A stretch of 64,000 bases of DNA from the NCBI RefSeq assembly GCF_000204055.1, contig NW_006768783.1, positions 713,985 through 777,984 on the forward strand, read 5' to 3'. The notes under the pieces are model-generated. The model saw nothing but the letters and a program-made list of their open reading frames with translations. It ran no database searches and was not told the DNA's origin. Made by a program: the position numbers and the translations under genes. This DNA is from Melampsora larici-populina 98AG31 (Eukaryota; Basidiomycota; Pucciniomycetes; Pucciniales; Melampsoraceae). Shown piece by piece: positions 11,421 through 22,373 of this stretch (positions within the stretch are counted from its first letter, which is position 1; every line of letters begins with the position of its first letter).

Positions 11421-12879
11421 ATGGGTCGGTCAAAGCCTCTGACAACAATCAAGATCCTAAAACCACTGCTCAATGGAACACCAGCCGTAGTTTGGCTTTC
11501 ATCGATTGCCTTCAAGAGCAAGCACATCTTGGAAATCAATCCGATAACGGCTTTAAACCTGTCGCTTGGACTGCAACTGTCGACCGCTTGAAATTACAGT
11601 ACCCACCTGGTTTCGATATTAATCAACTGAAGAACCATTGGACCGTGGTAAGTGTCTGTCTGAACTATCAGTCCGAGGATAGTTAGCTCACCTTTTGACT
11701 TTTTGTCTATTCTAGATCACCACCCACTTTAAGGCAGTCCGTGAGATTAGGAAAGCTTCCGGTGGTGGTTGGAATGATGACGAGCAAAGAGTCATAGCGG
11801 ATGATGACTTCTGGGCAAATTGGCATAAGGTAAAGTTCTTATTTATCTTGATTCTACTATCGAAAATTCTTTAAACATGGTTTTGTTCTTAGGGTCATAA
11901 GAATGCTCGCCAGTACGAAAAGAAAGGTTTCCCTCTGTACAATGCTCTCGAAAACCTGATCGGACATATTGCAGCCACTGGATCACGTCGTACAGGGACC
12001 AATACCTCACGCCCAAGAAACCCTGATAATTTACTCACCCAAGCCGAGCAGGATCTCGACGATGATGATGCCCCAGACGGTAAGTAGACTCAATCTCACT
12101 ACTCTGATCACCTCTTTAAGATCACTTGATTGATTTCATGCTTGATAGTTCCTCGAGTTCCATTTGAGCTAGATCACCACGGCGGTTCTGGCTGGCATGG
12201 AGACATCAGGCCTTTGACTCAACAGTCCACTTCAACTCCAGCTCAACCTACCTCTTCAATTGATCCTTTCGCTTTACCTACCTCTTCGATCGATCCTTTT
12301 GCTTTACCTACCTCTTCGATCCAAACTCCTATGATGAGCAGTCAACCTACCTCTTCGATCCAAACTCCTATGATGAGCAGTCAACCTACCTCTTCGATCC
12401 AAACTCCTATTATTGATTCAAGCAAGAGAAAGGACCCCTTTACTTCGGGTGGACCTAAAACCAAGCCTTTCAGCCCTGAAGAAAAGAAGATTATCAAAAG
12501 CACTCCTAAACAGCCAAACAACTTGTCTTCTGCAATTACAATCATGAGCTTGAATCAAGAAAAGAGGCTTGAGGCCGAGAAGAAGTATGCTGAAGAAAGA
12601 AACGAACGAAACGAAGCAAGATTAAAAGCTCATCAAAACGTGATTGAAGATCGAGCTCAATCTCGCCTTCAGGCTGCGGCATTGGCAAACAAAAAGTTCC
12701 CTAATCGAAAGCAAGCATTGGAGTATTTTGCTATCAAGAAAGTAGAAGAATTTCCTGACATCAAAATACGAATGAAAGCAGCTGAGCTATTAAGAGATGA
12801 AGATACTGCCTCTTTCTTCACTAACCTTGATGATGTTGAACGCTGGATATGGTTGAAGATGAAAATGGAGGAACAATAA
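11421..12879 (+). pseudogene. PIF/Harbinger Myb/SANT-like DNA-binding protein, frameshift near the start
   Basis: Four exons fit: about 11421-11647, 11716-11829, 11893-12079 and 12149-12879, with GTAAG/GTAAA donors and TAG acceptors and matching phases. The N-terminal part is a Myb/SANT-like domain (WNTSRSLAFIDCLQEQ, then NGFKPVAWTATV and LKNHWTVITTHFKAVREI). A Ser/Thr/Pro linker follows with short tandem repeats (PTSSIDPFAL twice, PTSSIQTPMMSSQ twice), then a charged C-terminal helical region (KRLEAEKKYAEERNERNEAR). In PIF elements this partner binds DNA and assists the transposase. The only nearby ATG (11421) is out of frame with the domain by one base, so a 1-nt deletion near 11435 is likely. 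Otherwise the gene looks intact. Confidence 0.8.
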
Positions 12880-12898
12880 ATTTATGGGTAGATTAGTT

Positions 12899-13145
12899 TT
12901 CATTTATCAGTTTTTATTGAACAAAGTTTATTGAACAAAGTTTATTGAACAAATATGAACTAGCTATATATACATATATATATATATATTATTGTACATA
13001 CACAATCAACTGTTCAGTTTCTACTAACTAAGTAATGAAATAAGTTTGTTTTTTTTCAACTTCAATAAGATGATACAATATAAATTGCCTATTGATGACG
13101 TCCTTGAGCTACGTAATCGTCCCACATTTGATCAGCCAAAAGCAT
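12899..13145. repeat. Short tandem repeats between the convergent PIF genes
   Basis: A 14-bp unit (TTTATTGAACAAAG) repeats about three times around 12912-12952, and a TA-rich microsatellite lies at about 12963-12992. They fill the short gap between the Myb-like gene and the transposase stop codon and are probably 3' untranslated sequence. Confidence 0.6.
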
Positions 13146-14384
13146 TCAATCATTGTTTGCATTTTCTCTGTCTGCTACAGTAGCAACTTCGAAGTGTTCA
13201 AAATCCCAATTGGCAAGATTTTGATCGCGGGCGTGTTGTTCTCGATCAAATTCCTCAAAGAAATGATCCTCGCCAGCCAGCAATATGATATTTTGTAGCA
13301 CACACAGTGCTACAACTAGATCTGCTTGTCGATTGATTGGATACTTTCTCATGAAACGAGTTGAAGGAAACCGCATCTTTGTAACCCCAAAAGTCCGCTC
13401 TATACATCCTCGAAGGCCAGAATGGCGTTTATTGAATAGTTCTTTAGCATTTGCAGGCCCTCGGTTACCTTCAGCCCACTCTTTAACATGATATCGAACA
13501 CCTCTAAATGGTGCCAGGAAGCCGGGCTCGTTGGCATAGCCAGCATTAACTAAATAATACCTTCCTGTGATCAAAAAATCAGTATTGATACAAAAACAAA
13601 GGATATAAGTCCATTACTCACCAGCTGGTACTACAAATGCGCCATCCTGCCTGGCTACTTCAAGAACCCAAGCGTCACTGCTGCCTCCCTCAAATCCTGC
13701 CATGACAAAGTTAAATGACATGTCAAAGTTGCATCCAGCAAGTACATTTTGACTCAGGATACCCTTTCGATTTCGATAAGGTGCTTGTTCTCATTCTGGT
13801 ACACTTGCTGGAATGTGAGTCCCGTCTATTGCCCCAATACATCCATCAAACCAAGGACTGAATCGTGCACTTGAGGTTATCTCTTCAGGTATTGGCGATT
13901 CTGGTCCAGGCTGTTGGATATATCTATCTTTTAAGTCTACTAGAGCCGAGACCACTTTGTTATAGTATCTAGATATGGTTTCTCCCGAATGTTGGAAGCG
14001 CTCACAAGCGGAAACAGTCGAACCGGCATTTCCAACAATGTAAAGGAAGATCATAAGTTGCTCAACAGATGTTGTGTGAATTGTGTCTTCCAGATAAGGC
14101 TCCATTATAGTAAGAAGTCTATGGAATGTAGCTCTATCCATGCGGCATACATCACGAAATCGCACTGGACTTCCCGCTAAAACTTCTTGCTCATACATAT
14201 AACCACGTAAAGCAGAGGTTCGACAGGGTATTTTTGGCTGCTGTGCTAGTTGAGCGCGGTCTAGCGCAGCTGCCATCAACAACTCGATGATTTCTTGATC
14301 GGGATCTATGGGATTACTTTCTTCAGATGAAGAAGATTCAAGAAGGAAATCTAAATCACTCGAAGATGCCGAGGAATCCGACAT
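13146..14384 (-). pseudogene. PIF/Harbinger DDE transposase, one premature stop
   Basis: Exon 1 is 14384-13622 and exon 2 is 13564-13146, joined by a 57-nt GTGAGT...CACAG intron in matching phase, giving 393 codons. The first catalytic Asp is in IGAIDGTHIP, the second in SSDAWVLEVA, and the Glu in LRGCIERTFGVTK, all in the order of the DDE_Tnp_4 fold. TGA at 13793-13791 (codon 198) falls just after the first Asp motif. Arg fits the context, so CGA to TGA is the likely change. The start chosen (14384) begins an acidic, Ser-rich leader (MSDSSASSSDLDF). An open frame upstream to 14720 is hAT sequence read through, not part of this gene. The enzyme would cut and paste the element at TAA sites. 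Confidence 0.88.
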
Positions 14385-14394
14385 GTGCTCTGAT

Positions 14395-17072
14395 TCATGT
14401 GGCGGGCGCGTTTTTTCAAAAAAGAAGCGCCCGGGCGCGCCCAGGGGGGGTCGGGCGCGCCCAGTTTTTGGCTGAGGACGCGAACGGGCGCAAGAGCCGT
14501 GTTTTTTTTTCAAATAAGTGGCAACTAAAAAAAACCTTCGATATCGATTGCCTGGGTTAAAACAACTACTCATCACAAAGGTCCTCCGCACTCCAGGAAT
14601 CTCCATCGCTTTCTTCATCTGTGTCTTCTGTACGTAACTGAACAATATTACCAGCTGTCTGAGTAGCAAAATTATTGAAATTGAAGAGGGTATCAATGAA
14701 ACCAGTCTCGAGTTCAACATCTAGATCATTGTCTGCATCATGCTCATGTTGAGCAAAAATACCATCCTCAAACTCCTGAAGATCATCGACTCCTGTGAAT
14801 AGTCCGGAGTTTAATTCATCATCATAAGTGAGTTCGGTGATATCTTTATCGTCCACCTTTTGAGGAGAATCCTTGGCTTGGATTTGGAGTTCGATTTGTG
14901 TGACCATCTTCAAATTTGTCACCAACATTCGATTCCGAGACTTAGTTTTTGTGGCTCCCATCTTGGTGAACACACTTTCCACGCCTGCAGCGTGTGGAAC
15001 CAGTTCAAGAACTTTCATTGCAAAGTTCTTGAGCACAGTTGTGTGTGGGGTTGATGGAATACCGAGCCAGTATTTGAGGGGTACAGAAACTATAGTGTGA
15101 TCGATGTCAGCTCCTGAAAAGTGGAGAACTGAAAAAAGTCCTGAAGATAAAAGGAAACATTACCTGTCCCAAACGATCGGAAAGCACCACCACTACTAAA
15201 ATATTGTAGTGCTTGTGTTTTAAGATTAACTGCTTCGGTTTTTTTGTAGTTCCACTCCTTAGCAATTGATAACATGTTCTTCATCATGGTGTCGATCGGG
15301 AATGCTTGTGAGACAGCCACTTGACGATAATTGGGATTGAGAAAGAAACCAACTACGTAGATTGGCTCAGCAAAGATTTTTGCTTGTTTATGCAAGACAT
15401 CGAGACAATGTGCTCGGTAAGAATGGAATCGAGGGTAGCTGGATAGATCGACCGTACGAATTTGATCGTAAACCGTCCCAATTTCCTTCCAGATATCTCC
15501 AACTGAAGTGTTAGCCCGTTCTAGTCGACCAATCGCATCAACAACCGGTCGAAGAAGCTTAACCAAGATGGAATTTGAGGTGAAGTGATCTCGATTATCA
15601 ATGATTGTTCGAACATTCTTGCTGATGTCTGGAGTCGATATCGATTTATCCTTGAACATTGACATACACATCTGAAATCCTTGCTCATGTGATTCAACGG
15701 ATAATGCGACCTTTGACATCGAGAACCACCGAGTCTCACAAAAGGTTCTAATACCGTGTGTTATACCCTCTTTAACACGCCATTTAAAAAGCTTGACACC
15801 CCAGAAATGTGAAGCACTGAAAAAGTTAACAAGTGTCTTGTCATTTGAAACCGTATCCTTCATATCGGGGTGTTCGACACATTTCTTGGCAACAAGATTG
15901 AAAACATGTAAACAACATGCTAAGGGAATGACATGAGAAAACTCGGATTTCACAAGTTTCTACAAGAATAAACGCAGTATGATGAGTCAAAGAGGAACAT
16001 GAAAAAGCATGAGATCAAGAGATACTTACACGCAACTTGACCATAGAGCTTGGCGAATCGGTCACAATACCACCAATTTGCTCCCAGGTAACACCATGGC
16101 CATCCAGAGCTTTTTTTAGAGCAACTAGCGTGTTTTCAGATGTGTGTCGAACATCGTCCAAGTCAAGCACATCAATTTACTTTTTAACATCAGTACTACG
16201 TAGGAGCAAGACCGCATAGACACTGTTCTTTGAGCAGTCTGTCCATCCATCTAGTGAAATAGTTAGATTAGTATGCTGTTTGAGCTCGGATTTTGTGACT
16301 TTTGAGTATTGTGCATGAAGTCGAGGAAGGACAGTGTCCATCATAATGTTCCGCGAAGCCGGAGTGTAAGATACAATCGAGAGTTTTTCTTGAAAGGCAC
16401 GGAAGAATTTGTTTTGGAGGAAACGGAAAGGAATATGGCCCAATATCAGAGCCTTAAGAAGATCTTCGTAAGTATCCATTGTGCTCTCTTTGGTACGAGG
16501 CACAAAGCGGCTGAAATTGCTTTGTGTGAAGTCGTGAGTTATCTTAGGACGTTTGGTGGAAAGTGCTGATGATCCGTTGGATTCCGGTGGATTGACATTG
16601 TTGATGGCATCATTTGTTGATTTGGGTCCGCGTTTCATATTGATTTCTTCGTAAGCTGAACAATCTGATATCGAGATTGATTTACAGTCTTGCGTCATGT
16701 GGCGATAAAGTTTTGCAGGTTTTCCATCCATCTCGCCATTGCAATGCTTGCACTTAGCGCGACGGCGACCATGCTTCCGTTCAACATCCGCTTTGAATCC
16801 CATCCACGTCGGGCCGCTATTAGCAGTAGGCTCAATCCATTTGGTAGGCATTGTTGAAAAGGTTGGGTTTTAGGTGGGGTTTCTTGAATACACGTGCCTG
16901 TGTATATAAAAGAAAGTTCAGAAGCAATACAATTCTCATCAAATCAAGTCTCATTCAACTAGGATTCAGATAGGGCGCGTCCCCCCCTGAATTCAGAAAA
17001 AAAGAAGCGCCCGGGCGCGCCTGCGCCAGGCGCGCCCAAGGGCGCAAAAAACGCGCCGCGCCCGCCACATGA
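14395..17072 (-). mobile_element. hAT DNA transposon inserted in the PIF element
   Basis: The 2678-bp element is bounded by terminal inverted repeats TCATGTGGCGGGCGCG and flanked by a perfect 8-bp duplication, GCTCTGAT (14387-14394 and 17073-17080), the hallmark of hAT insertions. Both ends are very GC-rich, with GCGCCCGGGCGCGCC-type words in direct and inverted order that contrast with the AT-rich surroundings. It carries one spliced transposase gene on minus. The insertion point lies 2 bp upstream of the PIF transposase ATG. Confidence 0.95.
14566..16851 (-). pseudogene. hAT transposase, one in-frame stop
   Basis: Exons 16851-16030, 15959-15164 and 15113-14566 join through introns of 70 and 50 nt in matching phase, giving 721 residues. 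In order: a BED-type zinc finger (CKHC...H...C, residues about 34-57), the RNase H-like core with LTISLDGWTD and then IVTDSPSSMVKLR, a CCLHVFNLVAKK block, the large helical insertion, and the C-terminal dimerisation region (VESVFTKMGATKTKSRNRM). TAA at 16179-16177 (codon 225) interrupts the frame right after the first Asp motif. CAA-to-TAA is a plausible origin. An acidic tail (about residues 620-721) is unusually rich in Asp and Glu. Everything else looks intact, so inactivation appears recent. Confidence 0.9.
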
Positions 17073-17254
17073 GCTCTGATGTAACGATGTGATGACTGAG
17101 AAGAGCTGTGAGAATAACTCAGAAGATGAACAATGTGAATATCGAAAAGTTAATGAACGATGTGAATTTCGAAAAGTTAAGTTGAATTTCAAACGGTCAA
17201 CAAGCTTTTCTGCTTTTGACTGCCAAACGAAATTCAACTTTTTTGTACCTTTAA

Positions 17255-18584
17255 GGCCCCGTTTGGTATGGCTTACAAAAATGCGCCAAAATGCATTATT
17301 TTTTAAAAATAATCTATTTTTCGCATTTTCAAAAAAACCCGTTTGGTATCACTTTTGCCCCTTTTTTACAAATGTATTTCACAGCCGATAATCTATTATT
17401 TCGATCAAAAATGTGGCATTTTGAAAGCTGCCCTGGAGCAGCTTTCAAAATTCAATAATCCATTATCAAACCCAGGACAAGCCTTCGAACTCGACCCTCG
17501 GCAGGATCAAGGCAACTTTTCTCTTGAAATTTCTGTTTCTTTTGCCGACAGCCCACTTCCACACCAAAGTCCAAAGTCATCTCTTAGCATCAACACTAGC
17601 CCTGTATTACCAAACAATACCCTGAACATTCCGTCAAGAGCTCTTCCTCTGAAGGTAGCCATTAAGCGACCACAGGTGTAGTTTGCGATTCAAACTTGGG
17701 GTTAAGTTGCTGAACTAATCAACTGCTCATCGTACACAACGAGGCCATGCGTCATCTCACTCCTTTTTACTCGATTCAAGCGTCTTATTTTATCTTTGAG
17801 TCTATGTTGTCCTCTTTTAGTTTTTTTCATCAGCATTTAAGCCTTTACTCAATGTCCAAGGGTTTCTAGACATGTTACTTTCATGCTTCATGAAGTGTTT
17901 CATACCCCCTAGTCTTTTGTATTGTATTGGAATTCTATTTTCTTGTATTTGCTGGCCCACTGTGTTTTCATTGTGCTCCAGATGTCTTCATATATCTGGT
18001 CTACTGTGCTTTAATACATTTGAGGCAATCAATCCTTTTTTCCTCCTTCCTTTGAAGTGTTTGGAGGACCAGCTCTCATTCCAGTTGAGTATGTATCTGG
18101 TCATCAAACTCGATGTTTGATGTGCTCTCTAAGGGTTGTCCACCAAGTCTTCAATAGACGACGAGTACTTGGTTGATGAATTGGTTCATCGCGAGTCGTT
18201 GGAATCGGACAGATCGGACATTAGGGGGTTTCAAGTTGACTTTTTTTACGTATTTTTACGCTACAACAACTTGCCCGTTGTTGTAAAATATGCATATTTT
18301 TTTTTGAGCGGGACACCTTTTTAGGTGTCCCGATTTGAGGATACGTTGGTTTTACGTAGATTATTTTTGCGAAAAACTTGCCCGATTTGTTAAAAATTAC
18401 GCAAAAAAAAATCAAACTTGAAACCCCCTATTGTGTTGTCTTTCGAATTTTGAAAGATGGCGAATGGTACGTACCAAACGCCATCCATCAATTTCGACTT
18501 TGAAAAGCCGATTCTCGCAGTTTACCAATTTTGGAACGTGAATTCCCAAAATAATACGTTTTATAAGCCATACCAAACAGGGCC
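17255..18584. mobile_element. Nested PIF/Harbinger-type non-autonomous element
   Basis: Inverted ends GGCCCCGTTTGGTATGGCTTA (left) and ...AGCCATACCAAACAGGGCC (right) are flanked by TAA at 17252-17254 and 18585-18587. The ends resemble, but differ from, those of the surrounding PIF element, so it is a relative that inserted near that element's right end. No transposase is present. A 112-codon plus-strand frame (17343-17681) rich in Ser and Pro and ending IPSRALPLKVAIKRPQV is unidentified and could be captured host sequence. It contains a second MITE at 18224-18428. Confidence 0.8.
18224..18428. mobile_element. TA-flanked MITE inside the nested PIF element
   Basis: A 205-bp element with inverted ends GGGGGTTTCAAGTTGA / TCAAACTTGAAACCCCC (one-base difference), flanked by TA at 18222-18223 and 18429-18430. 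This suggests a Tc1/mariner-type or similar TA-targeting family. The centre contains a perfect hairpin (GGGACACC, 6-nt loop, GGTGTCCC, 18309-18330) and another small inverted repeat (ACAACTTGCCCGTTGTTGT). Confidence 0.8.
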
Positions 18585-18699
18585 TAAGTCGACTTTTCAA
18601 TAAAAGTCGACTTAAAACGAAAATCGACTTTCCGTCGCTGGAAATTTTGTACCTTTCAAAAGGTACGAACTTTTATAAGCCGTACCAAACGTGCCCTAA

Positions 18700-19702
18700 C
18701 ACTTCTTACCATAGTCTTAGCCGATGATCTACTGCAAGAAGCGATTCTAGGAAATATCAGGCGAGCCAACATTCACGGCCTTCTTGACGTGTTTTGTCGA
18801 ATACCTGAAGGTACATGTCCCCTATCCAGATTGCCAACCACTGCTTCAACCTTTCTAATTCCTTTGACGATAAATTGTCCATTGTTGTAGACTCAAATGA
18901 GACTCTTGCATCTCGTAACAGAAACTCCATTGTTCTTTCAACATCTCAAAGATCTTACGTTCATCGATTGCAAGCCACTTTGATTTTGTTCCGACAGACT
19001 CACAAGTCTGATCCAAACATTGGAGTTAACACCACTAGATCAATAGGATGGTCTACAGCAAGTTGCAAGCTTTGTAACTTCTTCGCGACTTATAAGAACG
19101 GTGCTCTTTTGTCACTCAACATTCAACATATCATTATTTTTAAGGGTGATTACTGATATAGTCCAAATTTCACCCAGTGTTCGTGAACGCTCCTCTACAG
19201 GCTGTTTCTGATTTTGGAGCCATTCGGGACTGAGCCTGCAACTGTAATGTATCCAGTTTTCAAACTTACGTGAGCATCTCACATCCATTCTTCTCTATTT
19301 TATATTTTGGTCGCACGCTGGAATCTAACGATTCCACATTTTGGACGCAGTTGCCTAGACACTTCAATAGCGATCAAACCCGTCTTTGATGGTTTGAGTC
19401 GTGTGGTGATCACCTCCGGTACAAGTAGTCCACTTGACATGTACTTTAAGAAGCTCGAGTTTGAAACAGCGGTCCAATAATCATATGCTGTGACCTTGAC
19501 TTGGAAATTTTTCCTCCAATTGGACATCACTCCAGGTGCTGATCAAGTCACAATCTCATCTAGATTTGAGGTCAGGAATGGTAAGGGAATTGATCTACAG
19601 CACAGACTGATCTGATTCTGATCATTGGAAATTTCAGATTCTTTGGTGGTGAGAAATTTTGGAACAGTCCTGATTGACTATTATAATATTATCCTAGATC
19701 AA
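18700..19702 (+). pseudogene. RAD3/XPD (ERCC2) DNA helicase pseudogene, middle part
   Basis: Five exon pieces match the middle of the XPD/Rad3 helicase: about 18700-18810 (LADDLLQEAILGNIRRA...VEYLK), 18891-19100 (QMRLLHLVTETP, QHLKDLTFIDCKPL, FCSDRLTSLIQTLELT), 19201-19269 (FLILEPFGTEPATVMYPVF), 19351-19580 ([37 protein letters not shown]) and 19638-19702 (VVRNFGTVLIDYYNII). The introns of 57-100 nt still have GT and AG ends and correct phases, so this is not a processed copy. Stops are at 18981 (TGA), 19044 (TAG) and 19478 (TAA), plus a frameshift near 18770. XPD is the TFIIH helicase used in transcription and nucleotide excision repair. The ATPase N-terminus and the C-terminal helicase motifs are absent, so this is a relic. 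Confidence 0.9.
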
Positions 19703-22183
19703 ACCATAGTATTCTTTCCTTTGTATCCTTACATGGAATCTATCACAACAGTATGCCATGATATGGTGAGCTGAAATACCAATTGGTCTGTGTAAATGCT
19801 GACAAGATGATGTGTGATACATATTCATAACAGGGTATCTTGGAAGAAGTGTGGATATATGAATTGATTTTTTGAGACACATGACGCAGTAGAGACAAGT
19901 ATTGCATTGGAGAACTCTTGAAGAGCTTGTACAACTTGAGTGAGGATTTGGAAAGACTATGTTCTGAAAAACAGTCAACTTCATACAGTACAACAGCAAG
20001 CTCAAAATGCCAAGGTGATTACTACTCTGTGTCGCATTTATGGTCAACAAATCAACATCAACAAGATTTCCAAACATGTGCAAATTGAGCTCTGAGACCC
20101 TTGATGGAAGGAAAAGAACCAAACAACTGAATTGAATAAAAGTTCCTCAAATGTGTATACACTGGGTTCAGATGTATCTTCATCTTTGTCAGATTTGGCT
20201 GAAGAGAAGATGAGAAGAGAAGCTGAACAATAAAAACTTTCTGCATATCATAAATCAGAAAACTTGAGATGTTAAAAAGGAGAGAAGTGTAATCAAGTTA
20301 TAGAAAGAGTTGAAGAATTGAATTTACAAATCAAAGAAATCAATCTAGAAGATCAAAGAATTATAAAACAACTTGATTCACATGAAGAATTTTTTGTATC
20401 TCTTCTTTCACCAAAAATTGACTTGATCATTAGTTTTTTATGGTCTTACTTTGACCATCTTAGGCGGCTAAAAACCAGATCAATTATTCTTATATCACAA
20501 CAACCACACTTCTGTTTTTCTCAGTATATTATATTCTGTGCTCATCTTTGTATGCTGAGTCAGCTCAAATTTCCACAAAACAACTCTAGAAACAATCCCA
20601 TAAAGCTAGCAAGATAAGGGTGTGGAAAACACACCCACTTATTCCTTTGAAACTGATTCCTCATGATTTGATCAATATATGATCAAGATAGGTTACCTTA
20701 CCTTCTTGATGGCATTCTTAACATGCCCTCAAAAGCCACAAATGGGATTGGATGAACACTGATGTCATGTAAGTTTGATTGAATTTGCAAATTTGACACC
20801 ATCATGAATATCTTTGTTGAAATTTTTCTCTTCTGTATGGCCAATCTTAATCATCAAGCACTAACACACAATCAAAGATAATACCTTGCATAAATCAATT
20901 TTTCAATCTCCATTCACCCTTGAGTTCAATCACTTTGATCTTGCAGAATACAGACCATCCAAAATTTTGCTATAATCAATCTTCTCATCTATCTGTTTTT
21001 CAGATTTTAGAGCAAGTCAATAACATATATACAATTTCATTTGATTTCCAACATGAGAAAATGTCATAACCACTGAGATTATTTAACATCCAGCTTTCAG
21101 TACCATCAACTCATGCAAATATTGTAAAACAAAATGTAGAGATATCTGGTGAGATCTTGAGTTAAGCAACAGGGTTTTCCTTCAATTTCAACACAATCAT
21201 GTTTGAAATCATCCTTGAAGTGTAATTTCTCATCCTTCTCTTCCCTAAGTAACTATTGAATCTCCATCACAATCAAGAATGACAATAACAAAATGGCTCA
21301 TTTTTGATCATCTGCAAGACATTTGGATAATGTTTCAATCAATTCAAGCTCATAGTCAAACATAGTCAATATCTCTATCAAAGTTGCTGATCATCCTATC
21401 TTAGTCATGAAACACTTGATGTACCTGTATCAAGTCAACATGCTGTAGCAGAATTGCAATCACCAAACTGGAAACCATTTGCTACAAAGTCATCTTGGTC
21501 ATGAACATGCTTTGCATCCTTTCCCTACCTTTATTTGATATAGTTTCTGAATAAGCTCTTCGCTGTGCCAATTGAGAATTGCTGATCAAAGCTTCAAGTC
21601 CTGGGGAACAAAATGTAGTCTTGGCATCGATGCAAAGTAGAAACAATTTACAGTCAGGAAGCTAGAAATCAGGACATCTAAACAGTCAAACTCAAGTGAA
21701 GACATTTGAAAGGAATAGGTTGAAAGATCTATGGGACAATTAGTTTTTGATAGATATTTGTAAATGTTGGTATCACAAGCCATGTTGAATTAAATCAAAA
21801 TTGGAATATTTTTTGATCCAAATCTCAGAAATCAGTATTCTGTGATTAAACCGTGGGAAGATGGCAAAAAGGGAATTCACCAATCACTGGTAAAGAAAGA
21901 CAGATATAGCTGACAATTGCAATGCAAAGACTTGGTGTATAATAACCCTGAGGACTCTACTACATTGATCTGCATAGCCTAAGGAGCCACACCTAGCCTC
22001 ACTATGGTTGTGTTGTCATAGACAACTATTTTTCTATGTGTATCAATTCATGACTACTCCCATGATAATAAACAAAAGAGAGCATGGTATATATGCACAC
22101 CTATTTCAACTAAGAACCAAATTATGAAGTATCCAAAAAGATGAGACAAAATGAAACTTAAGGTAACCTAATATTGAAACCGT
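19703..22183. other. Intergenic, nothing recognised
   Basis: About 2.5 kb downstream of the helicase relic. I looked for the missing XPD helicase motifs on plus and did not see them. Open frames up to 142 codons on minus have no recognisable domain. Confidence 0.45.
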
Positions 22184-22373
22184 TAGGGGGTTAGGGGTTA
22201 GGCTTAGGGGGTTAGGCTTAGGGTGTTAGGCTTAGGGTGTTAGGCTTAGGGTGTTAGGCTTAGGGGGTTAGGCTTAGGGGGTTAGGCTTAGGGTGTTAGG
22301 CTTAGGGTGTTAGGCTTAGGGTGTTAGGCTTAGGGGGTTAGGCTTAGGGGTTTAGGGCTAGGGGGTTAGGCTC
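22184..22373 (+). repeat. Telomere-like minisatellite, 15-bp unit
   Basis: About 12 tandem copies of GTTAGGCTTAGGG followed by TG or GG, with degenerate copies at both edges. Each 15-bp unit contains TTAGGG, the telomere repeat of most fungi, plus a TTAGGC variant. The array is interstitial in this window. Confidence 0.9.

Larger units (their letters stand above)
11038..18696. mobile_element. PIF/Harbinger DNA transposon with nested insertions
   Basis: Terminal inverted repeats GGGCACGTTTGGTACGGCTT are at 11038 and, inverted, at the right end (...AAGCCGTACCAAACGTGCCC, ending 18696). Both ends are flanked by TAA (11035-11037 and 18697-18699), the 3-bp target typical of PIF/Harbinger. Inside are a Myb/SANT-like gene on plus and a DDE transposase on minus, arranged convergently, which is the standard two-gene layout of autonomous elements. 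A hAT element (14395-17072) and a second PIF-type element (17255-18584) interrupt it. Removing both with their duplications leaves about 3.6 kb. One stop and one frameshift in its genes suggest this copy is now inactive. Confidence 0.9.

Noticed and set aside
14385..14720. N-terminal extension of the PIF transposase frame up to 14720
   Set aside because: The extra residues are hAT terminal sequence and the end of the hAT gene's opposite reading. The PIF protein starts at 14384, before the hAT target duplication.
18815..19156. 113-codon plus-strand frame as a gene
   Set aside because: It runs out of frame through an intron and exon of the XPD pseudogene. The XPD similarity explains the region better.
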